DNA of 64,000 nucleotides from Symbiodinium natans (GCA_905221605.1 CAJNDS010002374.1:126001-190000); one strand, 5' to 3'. Numbered from the stretch's first letter, positions 46,301 to 56,903 are shown. Notes: generated from the letters alone by a model not told the origin. A program made the numbers and translations.

Positions 46301-49300
46301 AAGTAGTCTTCCGGCGGGCTTCCGGCCAAAAAAAAATTCTTTAAATGTGGGGGTATTAATTAAACTGATGCTCGGATTATGTATGTATGTATGTATGTGT
46401 GTATGTATGTATGTATGTATGTATGTATGTATGTATGTATGTATGTATGTATGTATGTATGTATGTATGTATGTATGGCGATGCGTGTGGTGCGCACAAC
46501 CAGCACGTGTTTCCCCTTCAGACCTTTGGCTTCGTGATCCCGGTCTTCTGGGGCAAGCCGTTTTGCCCGCTGCTGCCTCGTGGTGGGGGCTTGAATACGG
46601 TGTATGGCAAGGCACTGCACCTGCCAAGAATCCCGGACCCAACGTTTGAAGATCTGGTGCATTGGCACAAGGTCTACGTCGAGTCTCTGGTGGCGCTTTT
46701 TGATGAATACAAGCATCGATTTGGATTTGGTGATCGGGAGCTTCGATGCTTCTGACTTCGGCCACGACCGCCATCATCAGCCGCATACACATGCTCAGTT
46801 TGCTCTGCATGGTGCAGCCTTGTGCAGCTGCACCGCGCGCATCTGTGCGGATCTGCAGGAGAGTGAGATGCTGCGAGTCCAACGAGTCCAGTGCCAGTAA
46901 AGTGCGAGTGCAGTGCCGGTTGCTTGAACACGGTGCGGGCTCTCGACATGGCTCGACTCGGGGGAAAAGGGGAAAAGAAGAGAAGGGTGCTTGCGATGGG
47001 GGGAAGAGATGCTATTATGGGAGTTGAGAGAGGAGAGCTACGCAGCTACTTCTCTGAAGCTTTTGAGGAAACTCTTTCCCCACTTGGTTCACCGAGGCCG
47101 GGCTCGTGATCTCCTCGACAGCCACTGCCATGCGCTGCGGCGACCGGGTCTTCGGCCTGGCGGCGGGCAGCTTGCGGCACGGGCCCTCAGCGCTCTGCCC
47201 CTTTCTGCCCCTTTCAATGCGCTCTGCCCGGTTTTGAGCTTTTTCTGACCGAACTGAGTCAGCCTGTGAGCCTTGCTCTCGAGGTCGTACATTGATGCAA
47301 GTGGCAGTTTGGCAGCTTTGATCCCACAGGGCCAAAGCTACGCCAGCATGGCTTCGCTGCCCACAGTCGCCCTGCTTCGCGGCCTGCGTTTCGTGTGCGC
47401 TTTTCTTCCGTGGCCAATTTCTTCCGCTCGTTCTTTATATGGTGTGTGTGTGTGTGTGTTCTTTCTTGTTTTTTGTATTTGATCTCTCTCTCTCTCTCTC
47501 TCCCACTCATACTCGCTCTCTCTCATACTCTTTCTCTTGCTCATCATCTCTCTCTCTCTCTGTACCGAGGACCGTCTCAGCTGCGCTGGAGCTGGGCCGC
47601 GTTTTGCCTGGCGACTTTGTGGCGGTCCAGGCGGGCGCAGGCACGGAGTGTGTGGGGCACAAGTTGTGGTCACTCGCGCAACTTTGGCACAGGTATCAAG
47701 AACAATTGAGAAGCATAAAGAAAGCACAGATCACGTCAAAATAGCTGGTAAGCATCAAAACAGATTTGCAAGGATGAGCTGGGTCTGTTGGGTTCTTCCA
47801 GACCCCTGGTCTGCGCCGTTCTGGTGCTCTGGTCTGCTAGGTTCTCCCGGTCCCGTGGTCCTCTATGTCTTGGTTCTTTGGGCTTTGCTATTAGTCTCCT
47901 ATTGAAAATTCATGCATAGCGACAGTAATGGTACTATTCATAACAGGACATAGTAAACTTAATGCCGTGGCTGCAGGCCATGTGTGGCGGTGGCAAGTGT
48001 GCCAGATCGAAGGGTCGTACATAAGTCGAGGAATGCACCCTAAATCTTCAACCTAAGCTACAAGGAATCGAGTTGAGCCCTTGTGCACGGGCTTGTTGCC
48101 AGATGAATTCCTCTTCGCCTGACATCCTAACCATCCTGAACTGTCTGGAAGGTTCGCAGCCTTACGTTGCGGAGAAGGGTTGGGTGCTCGCATTGCGTTT
48201 GCAAATGAAAGGAGGGCTGCACCGCCCCAACCTCCCCGCCCCTTCAAGCGGCGCAAGCTTGCTTCAAGCAAGTTCAAAGAAGATCGCGCCATCAGTGAAC
48301 ATTCCTTCAAAGCCGTATACACCCTTTCCACACTCAGCGTGCGAGCATCTTGTTAGCAAATTTGGGCCGCACGCCACCCAAGGCCGCCAGCTGCTTTAAG
48401 CCGTGCAAACTTGCTTCAAATAACTTCCACCATGAAACCATATGAATCCTTTCCACACCCGTCGTGCGGGCATTGTGTGTGTGCAAATGGGGCGGGGCGG
48501 GGGGGGGGTGGGGTCTGTGCCGCCCCTGCTTCTTTAAAGCTCCCTCAGTCTTTCAAAGAAAAGCAAAGCGTGCTTTTTCCGGTGCGACTAGTACTGTGAC
48601 TGCTTATGCAGTTTTCATGATGTCTAGCAATCTTTCTTGATATAGGGCGGAGCAAAGTGTTCTTGTTGTTGATGTTTCGACCCAGCTTTGGTGTGGGAAG
48701 AGACTTAGGACACTTCGAAAGTGTTCTCGTGTTTATTTTTTGCACGGGAGAGGCGGCACGGGCGCTCTCTGCCTGGCGGCGATGCGGCGCCGGGGCGCGG
48801 CCATGTTGGCCACGGCGGGCAGTGCCACTTGGGGCGCGGAGAGCAAGAGTCGTTTCTGTTTTGTGTGTGTGTGTGTGTTTTTTTTTTTTTGTGGCGGGGG
48901 TGGGGGGGGGGGGGAGAGCTGAGAGCACGTCATTCACTTGAGGCTAGTCGCGGCGAGTCTCTGTCCTTCCTGCACAAGTCATCTTTGCGGGTGAAAAGCG
49001 AAGGGGGTTTTCTCTGGAGCTCTTGAGGCCAAGAAGCAGTGCTTCCTGCGCTTGCGGCGCGGCATCTCGCGCGTGACCAGCTCCCGCTCTGGCGACGTGC
49101 AGCTTTCCACGCAATTGAATCGGCGCAGGGGAGGAGTGGATGAGAGGAGGCCCCAACACAAGAACCCAAGAGGACAGAGGGGACAGTTTCTTGTTTGAAC
49201 GTTGTTTCTCTGAGGTTTGTGCGGGATTTCCTTGCTTTCCTCCCGGAGCACTGCCTGGGGGCGGACTTCCTCCTCAACTCTTTGACGCACGACGACTTCA

Positions 49301-50074
49301 TCCCGAGGGGCCGAAGCCTTACGTTCTTGCAAGGCTTGCCATTGTTGAGACCATCAGTCCCTGTCAATCCCTGTCCCCTTTTTTTGTTGGGTTGTCCTCG
49401 CTCCCTTTTGCTTCCTTTTCTTGGGGGTCCTCAGTCCCTCCCTTCTCCTTGTCACAGGTTTGTCTGTGCTGGCTCCCGGTGGCCGCTTCGTGGAGCTTGG
49501 GAAGTTGCGAGTGGCTTGGCAGAGCCCAGGTGTGCAAGCGTGTGACACAGCGTGTGCAGGGCGTTCACCATGTAGACAGCTCCCCCCGAGGTCTGGTCAG
49601 CGCAATCTGTGCAGCATTTCCGCAGGGATGTGATCCATGCCACCATGCACCTCAGACTCAGAAGTGACGGTCATGGACGGTTTGCGTTGTATGTGGTGCC
49701 GCTGAGCTAGGGCAGGCTGTCTGAATCACGATATCATAGTTTCCTCCCTGAGACGGTTCGGCAAGGCTCCTGGATGCAAGGGTCGCTGGGGCGGCGCCCA
49801 GCCTGGCGAAAGAGCTGCGTGCCATCGCTGCGGCAGTCCAGGCAGGGCCGTAGGCGGCCGTAGGGTGCCTGCGCGCTGCTGGGGGGCATATGAGACACTT
49901 TTGTCACCTTGCACGTGCAGGCAGGAGAGCTGCAGCTTCCACCGACCACCATCTTCGAATTCCCAGATCAAGCTATTGAGGCCATTCACCCAAGTATCTT
50001 CCATGAAAAAACCCTCGCGGGAGTACTCTGCCCTGCTGAGGCATTTCAACTTCTGCAGAGTGCCAGGCAAGTGG
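43320..50074 (+). CDS. PKS-type enoyl reductase domain, copy 2 (ER2), many short exons
   Basis: Exons that rebuild the ER1 protein order in frame: 43,320-43,359 (VGLNFFDVIQ); 43,455 on (ALGAMPSSVAG); 43,556-43,601 (LLGSDF); 47,097-47,182 (CGDRVFGLAAGS); 47,330-47,381 (ASLPTVALLR); 47,581-47,640 (LPGDFVAVQAGAG); 48,753-48,823 (GTGALCLAAMRRRGAAMLAT); 49,028-49,101 (AKKQCFLRLRRG, VTSSR); 49,215-49,309 (FLLNSLTHDDFIPR); 49,458-49,510 (LAPGGRFVELGK); 49,591 on (VWSAQSVQHFRRD); near 49,785-49,841 (LAKELRAIAAAVQ); 49,921-49,980 (AGELQLPPTTIFEFPDQ); 50,041-50,074 (AFQLLQSARQVG). The family role is as for ER1. Of eleven donors placed, nine are GC, one GA (43,360) and one GT (49,511). The intron 43,602-47,096 holds a complete DGAT2-like gene. 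No stop interrupts the spliced reading; flanking domains were not found. Confidence 0.8.
43710..46755 (+). CDS. DGAT2: DGAT2-family acyl-CoA:diacylglycerol acyltransferase, nested in an ER2 intron
   Basis: DGAT2 enzymes esterify diacylglycerol with acyl-CoA at the endoplasmic reticulum to make triacylglycerol. First exon (about 43,710-44,105): two hydrophobic segments (LGALSPVLFFSLWRLLGY, ALAFVATALLTVLYP), then ARHSKHFCRFYL. Exon 45,161-45,218 carries the family signature HPHG (45,171-45,182) in FHPHGVLPLGFSF. Exon 45,490-45,582 gives LWRVPFFAPMLRMW and TPATK. Exon 45,666-45,902 gives FGIIPGGSED, INSRYGFIKYSLQHG and YTFGETDQY. The last exon, 46,522-46,755, gives FGFVIPVFWGKPF, GKALHLPRIPDPT and YVESLVALFDEYKHRFG, then TGA. 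All are in the family's order. Donors: GT 44,106 (likely), GA 45,219, GT 45,583, GC 45,903. At least one exon between 44.1 and 45.16 kb, before HPHG, is not placed, and the start codon is uncertain. Confidence 0.88.
44151..44515 (+). repeat. Polypurine AGGAGT hexanucleotide array in a DGAT2 intron
   Basis: About 360 bases of AGGAGT, with AGGAGG, AGGAGC and AGCAGT variants; nearly all purine except the T (and rare C) of each unit. Open frames in several phases (Gly-Val, Ser-Arg, Leu) are artefacts of the repeat. It sits just after the first DGAT2 exon. Confidence 0.97.
46015..46376. repeat. TA run, G/C homopolymers and a repeated TTTAAATGTGGGGG box
   Basis: Within the last DGAT2 intron: a (TA)n run (46,019-46,034), a G7C12-like block (46,071-46,091), then CTTTAAATGTGGGGG twice (46,256-46,271 and 46,334-46,348), each preceded by an A-rich run and a CC(C/G) block. 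This looks like part of a duplicated short mobile unit; no coding sense. Confidence 0.7.
46379..46477 (+). repeat. GTAT tetranucleotide microsatellite
   Basis: About 24 almost perfect copies of ATGT/GTAT in the last DGAT2 intron, ending some 45 bases before the AG acceptor at 46,520-46,521. Confidence 0.98.
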
Positions 50075-51822
50075 GTAAGGCCCGGGTGCAACGCATGCTG
50101 CGAAGTCATTGTGCACGATGCCTGTGTCTTGAGAGGTGGTCTTAGTCTTTGAGGGGCTCCGGGCAAAAGTGGAGGCCGGAAGTTCGATTAGTGAGCACTG
50201 CAGATGCAAAAGGCATAAAGCACCGGACCGTGACAGGAGACCCACCTAGACTAGACCGATGACTTCCTGGGCCCAGCATGTGTCCAACACAACTCCAGAT
50301 CCTTTGTCGGATGCCTTGAGCCTTGGAGATGGTGTGCCCCAGCATGCTTCCCAGGATATGCCCCCCACAGGATGGTCAGGATGTGCTTCCCAGGATGTGG
50401 TCCCGGATGCCCAGGTCCAAAGCCTTTCCGTAAGCCCTGCCGACTGAAAGCAGAAGCATCTTCTCGCCACGACGGACGCCGCGGATGCAGCGGACGTGCC
50501 GCGCCTCCTTTCCCTTAAAGCAGATTCTTCTCCTGGCGCACCCTTGCCAAACTCTGCAGGGCTGGGGTTTTTCGCTGAGGTCTCCAGTCTTTTTGATCGG
50601 AAGAACAGAGCCGTGTGCCAGTCCGTCAAGGCTTGTGAGGCTTGTGAGGCTTGTGAGGCCTGGGCTGCATGGGCTGCCTTGGCTGCATGGGTGTTCAGGC
50701 CCTTGGAGGCTCCTGGTGATGCGGCGAGGCCGAGCCAAGAAGAAGAGCCTTTTGAGAGTCCGAGGATTCTGATCTGTCCCAAAGAGCTACAGCCGGGCTT
50801 CTTGGGCTTCTTTGCTGTGCATCTCCGCAGATGCGTTCTTCACACACTCAGTCGCATCAGCCAAGAGCAGCCCCAGAGGCAGCTCCCCCAGCGTCGCTTC
50901 AAGAGAAAGATCCGACGGAAGCCTGGATCGCCTGGATCCTTGCCTGGATCCTTGGAAAAGCTGGCCACGGCCTTGTTGACCGTCGAGAAGGAGGAGAGCT
51001 CCTGACGCAACTGATGGAGGCTCCTGAGGTGCATGCAGAAGGCAGCCAAGTCCTGCAGCCCAGCTGCCAGTGCTGGGCCACGCCACGTGGCAAGCCTGCG
51101 GCGCCCAGCAATGGGTTCATGTCGCCCATTTTCGCCCATTTGCGCGCCCAGGGAGTGAGCTGACCTTGTGATGTGCTTTGATGCAACTCAGCTACGCTTG
51201 GCAGCTGCCTCGGCGGCTTCTTAACTGCAGCTCTTGCAGATCTTGTGGATCTTACGGACTTTGTGGAGTCGGGAGGGTGTGGACCGACACCGGTGCCACA
51301 CACGAGCCTCACGCAAGTCGCAGCTGAGTCGCTTCTGTCAGTTCAGCCAACACAGTCAGTTCGGTGGCGGCGCTGCGTGCTCCGCGGGCGAGATGGGCTT
51401 CAGGTGCGCGGCTTTGCGAAGCCTTGGAGCCAGACCCTGACACTTCTGCTGCGGAACGCTGATGCCTTGTATCCGCACTGGATCTGCCTTCCCGGATTCG
51501 CCCGACACCTTTGCAGTGGGCACCTCCGTGTTTCCAGGGTCCCGTGCATGCAGCGGAGAGGAGGCGTCTGAAACATTGTTCTGAATTGTGTTGAAGTTGC
51601 AGTCTCACATCGTGTGCAGACCTCTTCCGCTTTTGATGCCCCTTGACAGCTGAGCCTGTTGTTTTGCCGACCCCGCTCGTCTCGAGTCCCCTGAGAGAGC
51701 AGGACCAAAACGGGATGTCGTGCGCAGTCTCGTTTGGGCTCGCGGCCGGTTTTGCAAGCATGGGCCATTGCCAAGTCTGGCCACGAAGTCGAAGCTGAAT
51801 GCGGCAAGTGTGACGAAGCTTG

Positions 51823-52075
51823 ACATGAGCCGTTTGAGCCGTTTGAGCCGTTTGAGTCGTTTGCGTCGTTTGAGTCGTCTCTGGGCCTTGCGAGGCCTGG
51901 GAGCCGTGTGAGCCCTGCGAGCCCCGCCATTCCTGCAGCATCTTGTCGTGCTTGCCACGCTTGAACGCCCACCTCTGAAACCTCTGAGAACCCCCGTGCG
52001 CTGCCCAGGTCGGCCCTGTTGCAGGCCGGGCAAGAGCCCGGCAAGAGCCCGGCAAGAGCCCGGCAAGAGCCCGAG
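51823..52075 (+). repeat. 9-bp CCGTTTGAG and 11-bp GCAAGAGCCCG minisatellites
   Basis: 51,830-51,885: about six copies of CCGTTTGAG with T/C variants. 52,027-52,072: four copies of GCAAGAGCCCG. They are unrelated in sequence and about 140 bp apart. Confidence 0.85.
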
Positions 52076-53788
52076 CTTCGCAAATGTCCGTGCTTGAGGC
52101 ATGCTTGCCACGGACGCATCCGAGGTGGCCCCGTTCATGTAAATTGAGGGGTTTTTCTCACGCATCTAAACACTCCATCCCTTCAACGGGAAGCTGTTCT
52201 TGGAGCAGGGCTCTTGTGTGCAGCGTGCGCACGGCATCTTGCAAGAACCGCCAGAGATTGTGTTGACGCCGCTGCGCTTCGAGAGCTGCATGCTCCGGGC
52301 GCTTCGGACTCAGACACGGGCAGTGCGGGCAGGTGTTGTCGTTGCCTCTTCCTCTTCGGCACCCTCACCATGCGGGCTTTGCGAATGTACCTTTCAGTTG
52401 CACGCCCGAGGAGAAGCCCGAGGAGGACAAGGAGGAGGCATTCGGAGGCAGTTTGTAGCTCGAGATCGGCCAAGGCCCATGACACTTCCATGCTTGTTTC
52501 AGTTGAACCGCGAGTGTTTATGCTTCACTTGTAGGCAGGAAATTTGGCCCGGGAATCCAGGAATTTGAATTTTAGGGTTAGGCTTAGCTCGGGGCTTCGC
52601 TCCTTGAAGGGTTGCATAGATTCTGTAGTTTCTCTTTTGCCGGCAGTGCCTGCAGTCAGTTTTTTGATACTGGGGATGCTGGTGCCCGAACCGTGGCCAT
52701 CATCCGTGCCATGGGTACCTCGGATGCCAAGGTACGTCCAAGTTGGAGTGGCGAGATTGCGCCCAGCTGTGTTCATGCAACCGGGTGTGCAGCTGTGCGC
52801 ACAGGCGTGCACAGTGAGAGCAATCACAGACTACATTGATGGGTTGACAGGTTCGAAAGAGTTAGGCCATCTTGAAATATGGCCACAAAAACGCTGCTAC
52901 AGATGGGTCTCCCATCATGTCCTGGTTCACATGGACAGGGCCCCCTCGTGTGCCCAAGCAACCCTGAAGTGGAGATTCTTTTTGGACGAGCATCCTCGGC
53001 TTGCCTCCCAAGTCACCGACGTTGCGCTGCTGCGATTGTTTGCCGAGAGGGGAATGCCGTTGCATCTCAATTGCGAACTAGCACAGTGCGCCTTTTCGCA
53101 TTCAGCTTGAGGGTACCACCAATAGTACGAAGTCACCCCAAGTGAGAAGACCACACACAAGCAACACAACACAACACATCTCTTCCGTCCAATCCTTAAG
53201 ATCACCTTGAAGACTTTGCAACTCTCGCTGGGTTCAAGCGAGCGGCTGGGGTTTCGCGGCTGAACGACTGAACGGCTGAACCTCGTTGCACTGCTGCCGG
53301 CCACCTGGCCCCGATGGCTCAGAAGCTCCTAGACATGCACCCAATGTACCCAAAGCAGCAAGTGGCGCAAGAGGATGTTCTTGGCTCTCCTGCTGCCTCT
53401 CAGCGGCAGGGTGTGCGAACGCGCCGCTTGCGCTGCTTGCACAGCTTGCAGAGCGAGCCCTGCAGGGAGCTCACCACGGCGCGGCATCGGTGTCAGACAG
53501 CTGTGGCCTGGAAGTTGCCACACAGTCCCCCAATACCTGAAAGGCTTCTTATGACTTCGTCTTCGCTCCCCTGCTGAGTTCCTGACGTGACGCACGAGTG
53601 TCACGGGTGTGGCGCGTGTTGCCGTCGAGTGGCTCTTTGACGAAGTCGGGCCACTCGGGCCCCTCGGGCCCCTCGGGCCCCTCGGATTCCTCATTCCGGC
53701 CTGAAGCTTTGCAAAAGTGATGTGGCGCTGTGGACGCGGCCCTGGCAGTCTCGCGCCTTCCCGGAAGACATGCACTGCACATTGCTGC

Positions 53789-53850
53789 AGCTGCAACAGC
53801 TGCAGCAGCTGCAACAGCTGCAGCGGCTGCAACAGCTGCAGCGCCTGGTA
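53789..53850 (+). repeat. CTGCAACAG / CTGCAGCAG 9-bp repeat
   Basis: Seven tandem 9-bp units, each CTG CAR CAG or CTG CAG CGG. In the plus frame that also reads SDVALWTRPW they encode Leu-Gln-Gln repeats, a possible coiled coil if translated; that frame is only weakly supported. Confidence 0.85.
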
Positions 53851-54392
53851 AAGCCTGCCGACCCGCCTGTTAAGGAAAGGCCGATGTGGGCCTGCACGTT
53901 CTGAGCAACCCCTGGCCCTGAGTAGGCTGAGTAGGCTGAGTAGGTTCAGTAGGCTTGAAGGTGTTGAGGGTGTTGAGGGTGTTGAGGGTGTTGCTGTTCG
54001 GCGTGCACAGACCCGGAGCCTGGATTAACTTCTCCGGGCCTTGCCCTCGACTGTGAGCGGTTCTTTTGGCATAGTTTTTTGAACTTGCACACCAGCAGTC
54101 CAGAGAGCTTCGAGTTTCAACATGCAAAGCTCTATTCGTTTCAAAGTTTTTCATTGTAACCTGGTGCCCCCGCTTAAACACCACAGGGTCTCCGGAAGGT
54201 AAGGCCTGGGTGTTTCAGTATCGACGTGTCGAACCCAAAGCCCCAAGCTGTAAGCTTTTTTTAGGAAATTGTAAGCCCTGCCCTGAACTTGAATCCCCCT
54301 TTTCAGTCTAACCTTCTTCCCCTCCCATAGTGCCTTCGCCCAATCGGCATTTGTGACGGTACAGAGACCTGAGTTTCCCTTCTCCACGAGCC

Positions 54393-54450
54393 TTGGTGGC
54401 CTTGGTGGCCTTGGTGGCCTTGGTGGCCTTGGTGGCCTTGGTGGCCTTGC
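54393..54450 (+). repeat. 9-bp minisatellite CCTTGGTGG
   Basis: Six nearly perfect copies of CCTTGGTGG. No coding context supported. Confidence 0.95.
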
Positions 54451-54981
54451 TGGCCGGCTCTCACGTGACTCACGCAGCATGCTGACGTTGCAGGGGGAGC
54501 CTTGACAGTGACGCAAGCACGGAGCAGTGCCCCCACGGACTTGCCGACCAAGCTGGCATTGCCCTGGACATAGCAAGGCCTCGACGTTGGACAGCGCTCT
54601 CTCCTCACATCTCCTCGCAGTCCTTTGTTCTTCGGAGGCCTTCTCAGATCCCGGTGGGGTTGCCTTAGCTTGGCCCGGGCCATTTGCTGAGGACGAAGAG
54701 GAGGGTGCACGTTCCATTGGGCGTCCAGTCGAGACATTGCAGGTGGTTCTCTGTGCACCCAAGGAGCAAAGGCCCCCGCCGCTCCCGTCCAACTACATGC
54801 CCTCCCGCAAGTTCGCACGTGCCAGTGGTGCCAGGGGTGGTGCCAGTGGTGCCAGTGGTTCCAGTGACGCTGCAATGAGGCTCTGGGCGCAGCACACGGT
54901 GCCCCTGCACCGAGAGCCTACCCTGCATAGGCGTGACCAGCACGTGCAGGCGCCGCCGACCCTCCGCGGAGTCCCGCCTCG

Positions 54982-56094
54982 ATGTGCCAGTGCGAAGAAC
55001 AGCAAAACAAGTCGCCCGGCTTCTTCTCGATGCCCTTTGCACGTGAACCTCTTGCCACGCAGGGCGCAAGCTGGTCGTCCCAGTTGGCTCGAGGCTGTCT
55101 CCTTCGTCGGCTCCAGCACGGAGAAGCCAGCAAGTTCTGTGCAGATTGGTTAGCGAACAGCCCTGCCGCATTACCGTCCTCAGTAGCTGTGGTATTGCAA
55201 GCCAGTGGTCCTCACTTTTGCCCAGGTGGCAACGTCCAGGCCAACTTGCGCGAGGGAGAGGATGCCTTCACTCTACACCCTTTCACGGGCTTTGTGGCCG
55301 AACTCCGCCTGCGAGAAGTTGCATCGGGGATGATTGTGGCTGCTTTGCATGGTCTGGTTCAAGGAGGGGGGGTGGCCCTGTCCCAGGTGGCAGATTTGCG
55401 CTTTGCAGATCTCGAGACTACCTACGTCTTGGGGAACTTGTCTCGCGGAGCCGTGCCTTGCATCCTTCTTTCCAGGGCCCTGGCCCTCATTTTTCCGAGT
55501 ACAACTTCTGCTATGGCTTTCTACTTGGAGGACTGCATGTTGGATGCTCAGGCTGCCTTGGCTCTTGGCCTCATTGAAGCCTTGTGCCCCTCCCCCTCCA
55601 GCACACGAGCTGCAGCCATGCACCCGGCAATGTCAGCAAAGGCTCTGCAATCCTTGAATCTTATGCGTGTGCCACTGGATGCAGGGCGCTTTGCGGAGGA
55701 GGCGCGTGGCCTGCAACTGTCCTTGAGCTGTGGCGAAGCCTTCCAGAGCTCCAAGCAGACGCCACAGCCACCACGGCCACCACAGCCGCCGCCGCTGTCG
55801 CAGCAGTCACCACAGTCCCTGTCCACTCCGCAGGGCGCACCGTTGAAGCGCCGCATCCGGCAGCGCCAAGGCCGCCAGCCGGGTCGTCCACGTCAGCCAC
55901 TGCCCCCGCCGGCCTCGCGATGCCCACCGGCCTCAGAATCAGGCCATGGTTCCCTTTCGTTCCAGTCCCTGTCGGCTTCTCGCCTTCGTGAGCTCTCAGT
56001 GCTCTCACAACGAAGGCCGTCAGTGTCACAGGTGGGTCGGTTGGCGGTTGAAGACCGAGCCATTGCCCCGGCGCCGGGTCGGTGGTTCGTGTGA
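54982..56094 (+). CDS. Crotonase-fold (ECH) domain, PKS type, copy A, with Pro/Gln-rich tail
   Basis: The catalytic part runs from about 55,150 to 55,745 in one exon. It reads AVVLQASGPHFCPGGN (oxyanion-hole segment, 55,211-55,234), ALHGLVQGGGVALSQVADLR (55,344-55,400, the crotonase HG..GGG signature), LGNLSRGAVPCILLSRALAL, AFYLEDCMLDAQAALALGLI and FAEEARGLQL. PKS-associated ECH domains dehydrate or decarboxylate acyl-thioester intermediates, for instance in beta-branching with an HMG-CoA-synthase-like enzyme. A Pro/Gln/Arg-rich tail follows (PRPPQPPPLSQQSPQSLSTP), typical of interdomain linkers. Codons before about 55,150 are less convincing and may be intron or linker; the first ATG is probably not the real start. 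It lies on the same strand as ER1/ER2, about 1.2 kb before a second ECH copy. Confidence 0.8.
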   Translation: MCQCEEQQNKSPGFFSMPFAREPLATQGASWSSQLARGCLLRRLQHGEASKFCADWLANSPAALPSSVAVVLQASGPHFCPGGNVQANLREGEDAFTLHPFTGFVAELRLREVASGMIVAALHGLVQGGGVALSQVADLRFADLETTYVLGNLSRGAVPCILLSRALALIFPSTTSAMAFYLEDCMLDAQAALALGLIEALCPSPSSTRAAAMHPAMSAKALQSLNLMRVPLDAGRFAEEARGLQLSLSCGEAFQSSKQTPQPPRPPQPPPLSQQSPQSLSTPQGAPLKRRIRQRQGRQPGRPRQPLPPPASRCPPASESGHGSLSFQSLSASRLRELSVLSQRRPSVSQVGRLAVEDRAIAPAPGRWFV

Positions 56095-56240
56095 CAGCCC
56101 AGAGGTTGCTGGCGCTTTGAAGACACAGCCATAACCGCCTTGCTTCGCCGTCGATCTGGAGTCCAGACGTGACTCTTCGAGGGCAGGCCGGGGCGCCTTG
56201 GGCTGCACAGTCGTTGTCACATGGTGTGAATGTCATCCAT

Positions 56241-56302
56241 GACAGTGCCTTGAGTGCCTTGAGTGCCTTGAGCGCCTTGAGTGCCTTGAGTGCCTTCAGT
56301 GC
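56241..56302 (+). repeat. 10-bp minisatellite AGTGCCTTG
   Basis: About six copies of (T)GAGTGCCTTG with small variants, between the two ECH copies. Confidence 0.92.
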
Positions 56303-56903
56303 CACGTGAGCCAAGAAAGGCCATGAGGCCATGTCGTTGTGGGGCGGCGACACGCACCTATCTGCCAAGTTCATGGGGGGTCTTCCTTCTAGTTGCATGA
56401 AACCACAAGGATTCAAACAGACAAAACCTCTTGGGCAGACCTTGTGCTTGTCCTTAACACCTCCATTTTCTCAAGGCGTTCGTCCGCAGGGGAAGCGGAA
56501 AGGTCAGGAGCTGTCGGGTCAGCTTGAGTAGCTTGAAGCAGACGGTTCCCTACATTCCGAAGGCACTCAGTTCGCGCAGGCAAGAGCAATAGCAGCGAAG
56601 CAGTAGCAGCGATTCAACGCGCTCCGTGTGTCTCCTGGGCCTGAGATCTCCCCTGTTCGGAGCTCGAACATACCTCCCCATGTCCCATGGTAATGGCCTC
56701 AACGGTTTCAGCGTTTCTGACAGGCATGGCCCGAGCGATCACCCAGGGCCCGGAGAGCCCCCAAGGCACCCAGAGCACCCGGTGTCTCAGATCTCCCCGC
56801 GCCGGCGCAGCATGCAGCTCCTGACGCGCGAGGCTTTTGTGGCACTGCGAAGGTCTCAAGGAGACGATCCACAGACAGCGGGCTGACCAGCTGGCCAAGG
56901 CCC

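Larger units (their letters stand above)
50075..54980. other. Stretch between ER2 and ECH-A; no domain recognised
   Basis: Plus-strand bits look like linkers or short exons but match no family: 50,496-50,780 (Ala/Cys-rich repeat, then EEEPFESPRILICPKELQPG), 51,236-51,380 (ALADLVDLTDFVESGGCGPT), 52,650-52,732 (DAGARTVAIIRAMGTSDAK, followed by GTACGT, a plausible donor), 53,313-53,400 (MAQKLLDMHPMYPKQQVAQE) and 53,710-53,870 (SDVALWTRPWQSRAFPEDMH, then a Leu-Gln-Gln repeat). I searched by eye for ketosynthase, ketoreductase, carrier-protein and acyltransferase motifs and found none that held up. Confidence 0.35.

Noticed and set aside
46360-46882. Minus-strand Ile/His/Thr repeat protein and plus-strand Met/Tyr/Val/Cys repeat protein
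   Set aside because: Readings of the GTAT microsatellite inside the DGAT2 intron.
49545-49565. Ketosynthase-like DTAC motif
   Set aside because: It lies in an inferred ER2 intron and has no surrounding ketosynthase sequence.
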